Of a stretch of 5,999 nt of DNA, positions 5,027 through 5,999 are shown one piece after another. How positions within the stretch are numbered: position 1 is the stretch's first letter; the number at the start of each line of letters is the position of its first letter. Below the pieces are notes generated by a model that was not told the DNA's origin, ran no database searches, and saw only the letters and a program-made list of their open reading frames with translations. This DNA comes from an uncultured Ruminococcus sp. GTDB taxonomy: Bacteria; Bacillota; Clostridia; Oscillospirales; Ruminococcaceae. The position numbers and the translations under genes are program-made. The stretch lies in assembly GCA_946188175.1 (NCBI GenBank), contig CAMHUJ010000119.1, positions 1 to 5,999 on the forward strand. Direction: 5' to 3'.

Positions 5027-5999
5027 ATGGAAACCGAACGTCTTTTGAAATACGGATGCAATCCGAACCAGAAGCCTGCAAGAATCTATATGAACGACGG
5101 CAGCGCACTCCCGATCACCGTGCTTTCGGGCAATCCGGGCTATATCAATCTGCTCGATGCCTTCAACGGCTGGCAGCTTGTCCGAGAGCTCAAGGCTGCA
5201 ACCGGTATGCCGGCAGCGACCTCGTTCAAGCATGTTTCTCCGGCAGGCGCCGCAATCGGCAGACCGCTTTCCGATACGCTGAAAAAGATCTATTTTGTTG
5301 ACGATCTCGGCGAGCTTTCTCCGCTGGCATGTGCCTATGCAAGAGCGAGAGGCGCGGACAGAATGTCCAGCTTCGGCGACTGGATTTCGCTCTCCGATGA
5401 GTGCGATGCGATCACTGCAACGCTGATCGCACGCGAGGTCTCCGACGGCATCATCGCGCCGGGCTACACAGAGGAAGCGCTCGCAATCCTCAAGACCAAG
5501 CGCAAGGGCAATTACAATATCGTGCAGATCGACCCGAACTATGAGCCGCCGAAGGTCGAGCATAAGGAAGTATTCGGCGTGACCTTCGAGCAGGGCAGAA
5601 ACGATCTCGCAATCAATGAGGAGACCATGCTCTCCAATATCGTCACCGAGAACAAGGATATCCCTGAGGATAAGAAGTTCGACCTCATCATCTCCCTGAT
5701 TACCCTCAAATATACGCAGTCGAATTCCGTCTGCTACGTCAAGGACGGTCAGGCGATCGGTATCGGCGCAGGTCAGCAGTCAAGGATCCACTGCACAAGA
5801 CTTGCAGGTCAGAAGGCAGACAACTGGTGGCTCAGACAGAGCCCTCAGGTACTTGGTCTCCAGTTTGTTGACGACATCAGAAGACCTGACAGAGACAATG
5901 CCATAGACGTATACATCTCTGACGAGTACGAGGACGTTCTCGCAGAAGGCACATGGCAGAACATCTTCAAGGTTAAGCCCGCTGTATTCACAAGAGAAG
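5027..5999 (+). CDS. purH: AICAR formyltransferase, stand-alone (PurH formyltransferase domain), 3' end outside window
   Basis: The enzyme formylates AICAR with 10-formyl-tetrahydrofolate to give FAICAR, the substrate of the PurO encoded upstream. The window holds 324 residues without a stop; stand-alone members are about 390 residues, so roughly 65 are missing. The catalytic Lys-His pair is Lys68-His69 in TSFKHVSPAGAAIG, equivalent to human ATIC Lys266-His267, and Asn233 in TQSNSVCY corresponds to human Asn431. GYINLLDAFNGWQLV (38-52) and IGIGAGQQSRIHCTRLAG (244-261) are hallmark blocks. There is no N-terminal IMP cyclohydrolase domain, which fits the presence of purO. The symbol purH is used for the formyltransferase domain only; archaeal literature uses purH1 or purV for such proteins. 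The wording of the motifs is closer to animal ATIC than to E. coli PurH. Codon use changes sharply from about position 5780 while the protein stays in frame and conserved. Confidence 0.95.
   Translation, partial: METERLLKYGCNPNQKPARIYMNDGSALPITVLSGNPGYINLLDAFNGWQLVRELKAATGMPAATSFKHVSPAGAAIGRPLSDTLKKIYFVDDLGELSPLACAYARARGADRMSSFGDWISLSDECDAITATLIAREVSDGIIAPGYTEEALAILKTKRKGNYNIVQIDPNYEPPKVEHKEVFGVTFEQGRNDLAINEETMLSNIVTENKDIPEDKKFDLIISLITLKYTQSNSVCYVKDGQAIGIGAGQQSRIHCTRLAGQKADNWWLRQSPQVLGLQFVDDIRRPDRDNAIDVYISDEYEDVLAEGTWQNIFKVKPAVFTRE
5780..5999 (+). other. Segment with different codon use inside the AICAR formyltransferase gene
   Basis: From residue 252 on, synonymous choices differ from the first 251 codons of the same gene. 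Pro is CCG in 11 of 13 before and 0 of 3 after. Thr is ACA in 1 of 14 before and 3 of 3 after. Asp is GAC in 8 of 16 before and 8 of 8 after. Val is GTC or GTG in 9 of 12 before and 0 of 6 after. Arg is CGN in 4 of 10 before and 0 of 7 after. The protein shows no break. A recombined segment from a relative or a chimeric assembly would both explain this. Confidence 0.5.

Noticed and set aside
4963..5301. An open frame starting at an ATG that overlaps the zinc-ribbon stop (TAATG), 112 codons.
   Set aside because: It has no conserved-looking sequence, is rich in Arg/Gln/Ser as expected of a shifted frame, and overlaps the well-supported formyltransferase gene from 5027.
4733..5563. Long minus-strand open frame across the zinc-ribbon/formyltransferase boundary (276 codons).
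   Set aside because: It spans the ends of two supported + strand genes and has no recognisable motif; it is a composition effect.
1..5951. An 11-nt identity (CGCAGAAGGCA) between the window start and position 5941, which might suggest a direct repeat.
   Set aside because: The two copies lie in different reading frames of unrelated genes and the match ends at 11 nt; chance is the simplest explanation.

Overview
This window looks like a chromosomal segment of a gut-type Clostridia, most likely a Ruminococcus or close relative in the Ruminococcaceae/Oscillospiraceae. The reasons are the strong AGGAGG-type ribosome binding sites, the moderately high GC content with many CCG, GGC and CTC codons, and the purine gene set. 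That set has an archaeal-type IMP cyclohydrolase (PurO) and a stand-alone AICAR formyltransferase in place of one bifunctional PurH. The genus is an inference; no rRNA or other taxonomic marker is present.

All seven genes are on the + strand and packed closely. In order they are the 3' part of purM (1-515), a predicted lipoprotein of unknown function (540-1442), purN (1504-2136), a membrane-anchored alpha/beta hydrolase (2133-3182, overlapping purN by 4 nt), purO (3216-3932), a double zinc-ribbon protein of unknown function (4025-4963) and the 5' part of the AICAR formyltransferase gene (5027 to the window end). Gaps are 24, 61, -4, 33, 92 and 63 nt. I see no convincing internal promoter or intrinsic terminator, so one polycistronic purine operon is the simplest reading. 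No RNA gene, mobile element, CRISPR array or gene-free stretch over 300 nt is visible.

The four pur genes cover step 5 (PurM, AIR synthesis), step 3 (PurN, GAR formylation), step 9 (AICAR formylation) and step 10 (IMP ring closure) of de novo purine synthesis. The two formyltransferases both draw on 10-formyl-tetrahydrofolate. The other three genes have no recognised purine role and sit one between each pair of pur genes, giving a strict pur/non-pur alternation. Two of the three (lipoprotein, hydrolase) are predicted to act at or outside the membrane.

The points most worth a second look are the abrupt change of codon use inside the AICAR formyltransferase gene near position 5780 (recombination or a chimeric assembly), the alternating layout, the split PurH functions with a eukaryote-like formyltransferase sequence, and the two uncharacterised proteins. 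I did not find a clear new defence, mobile or regulatory system here.
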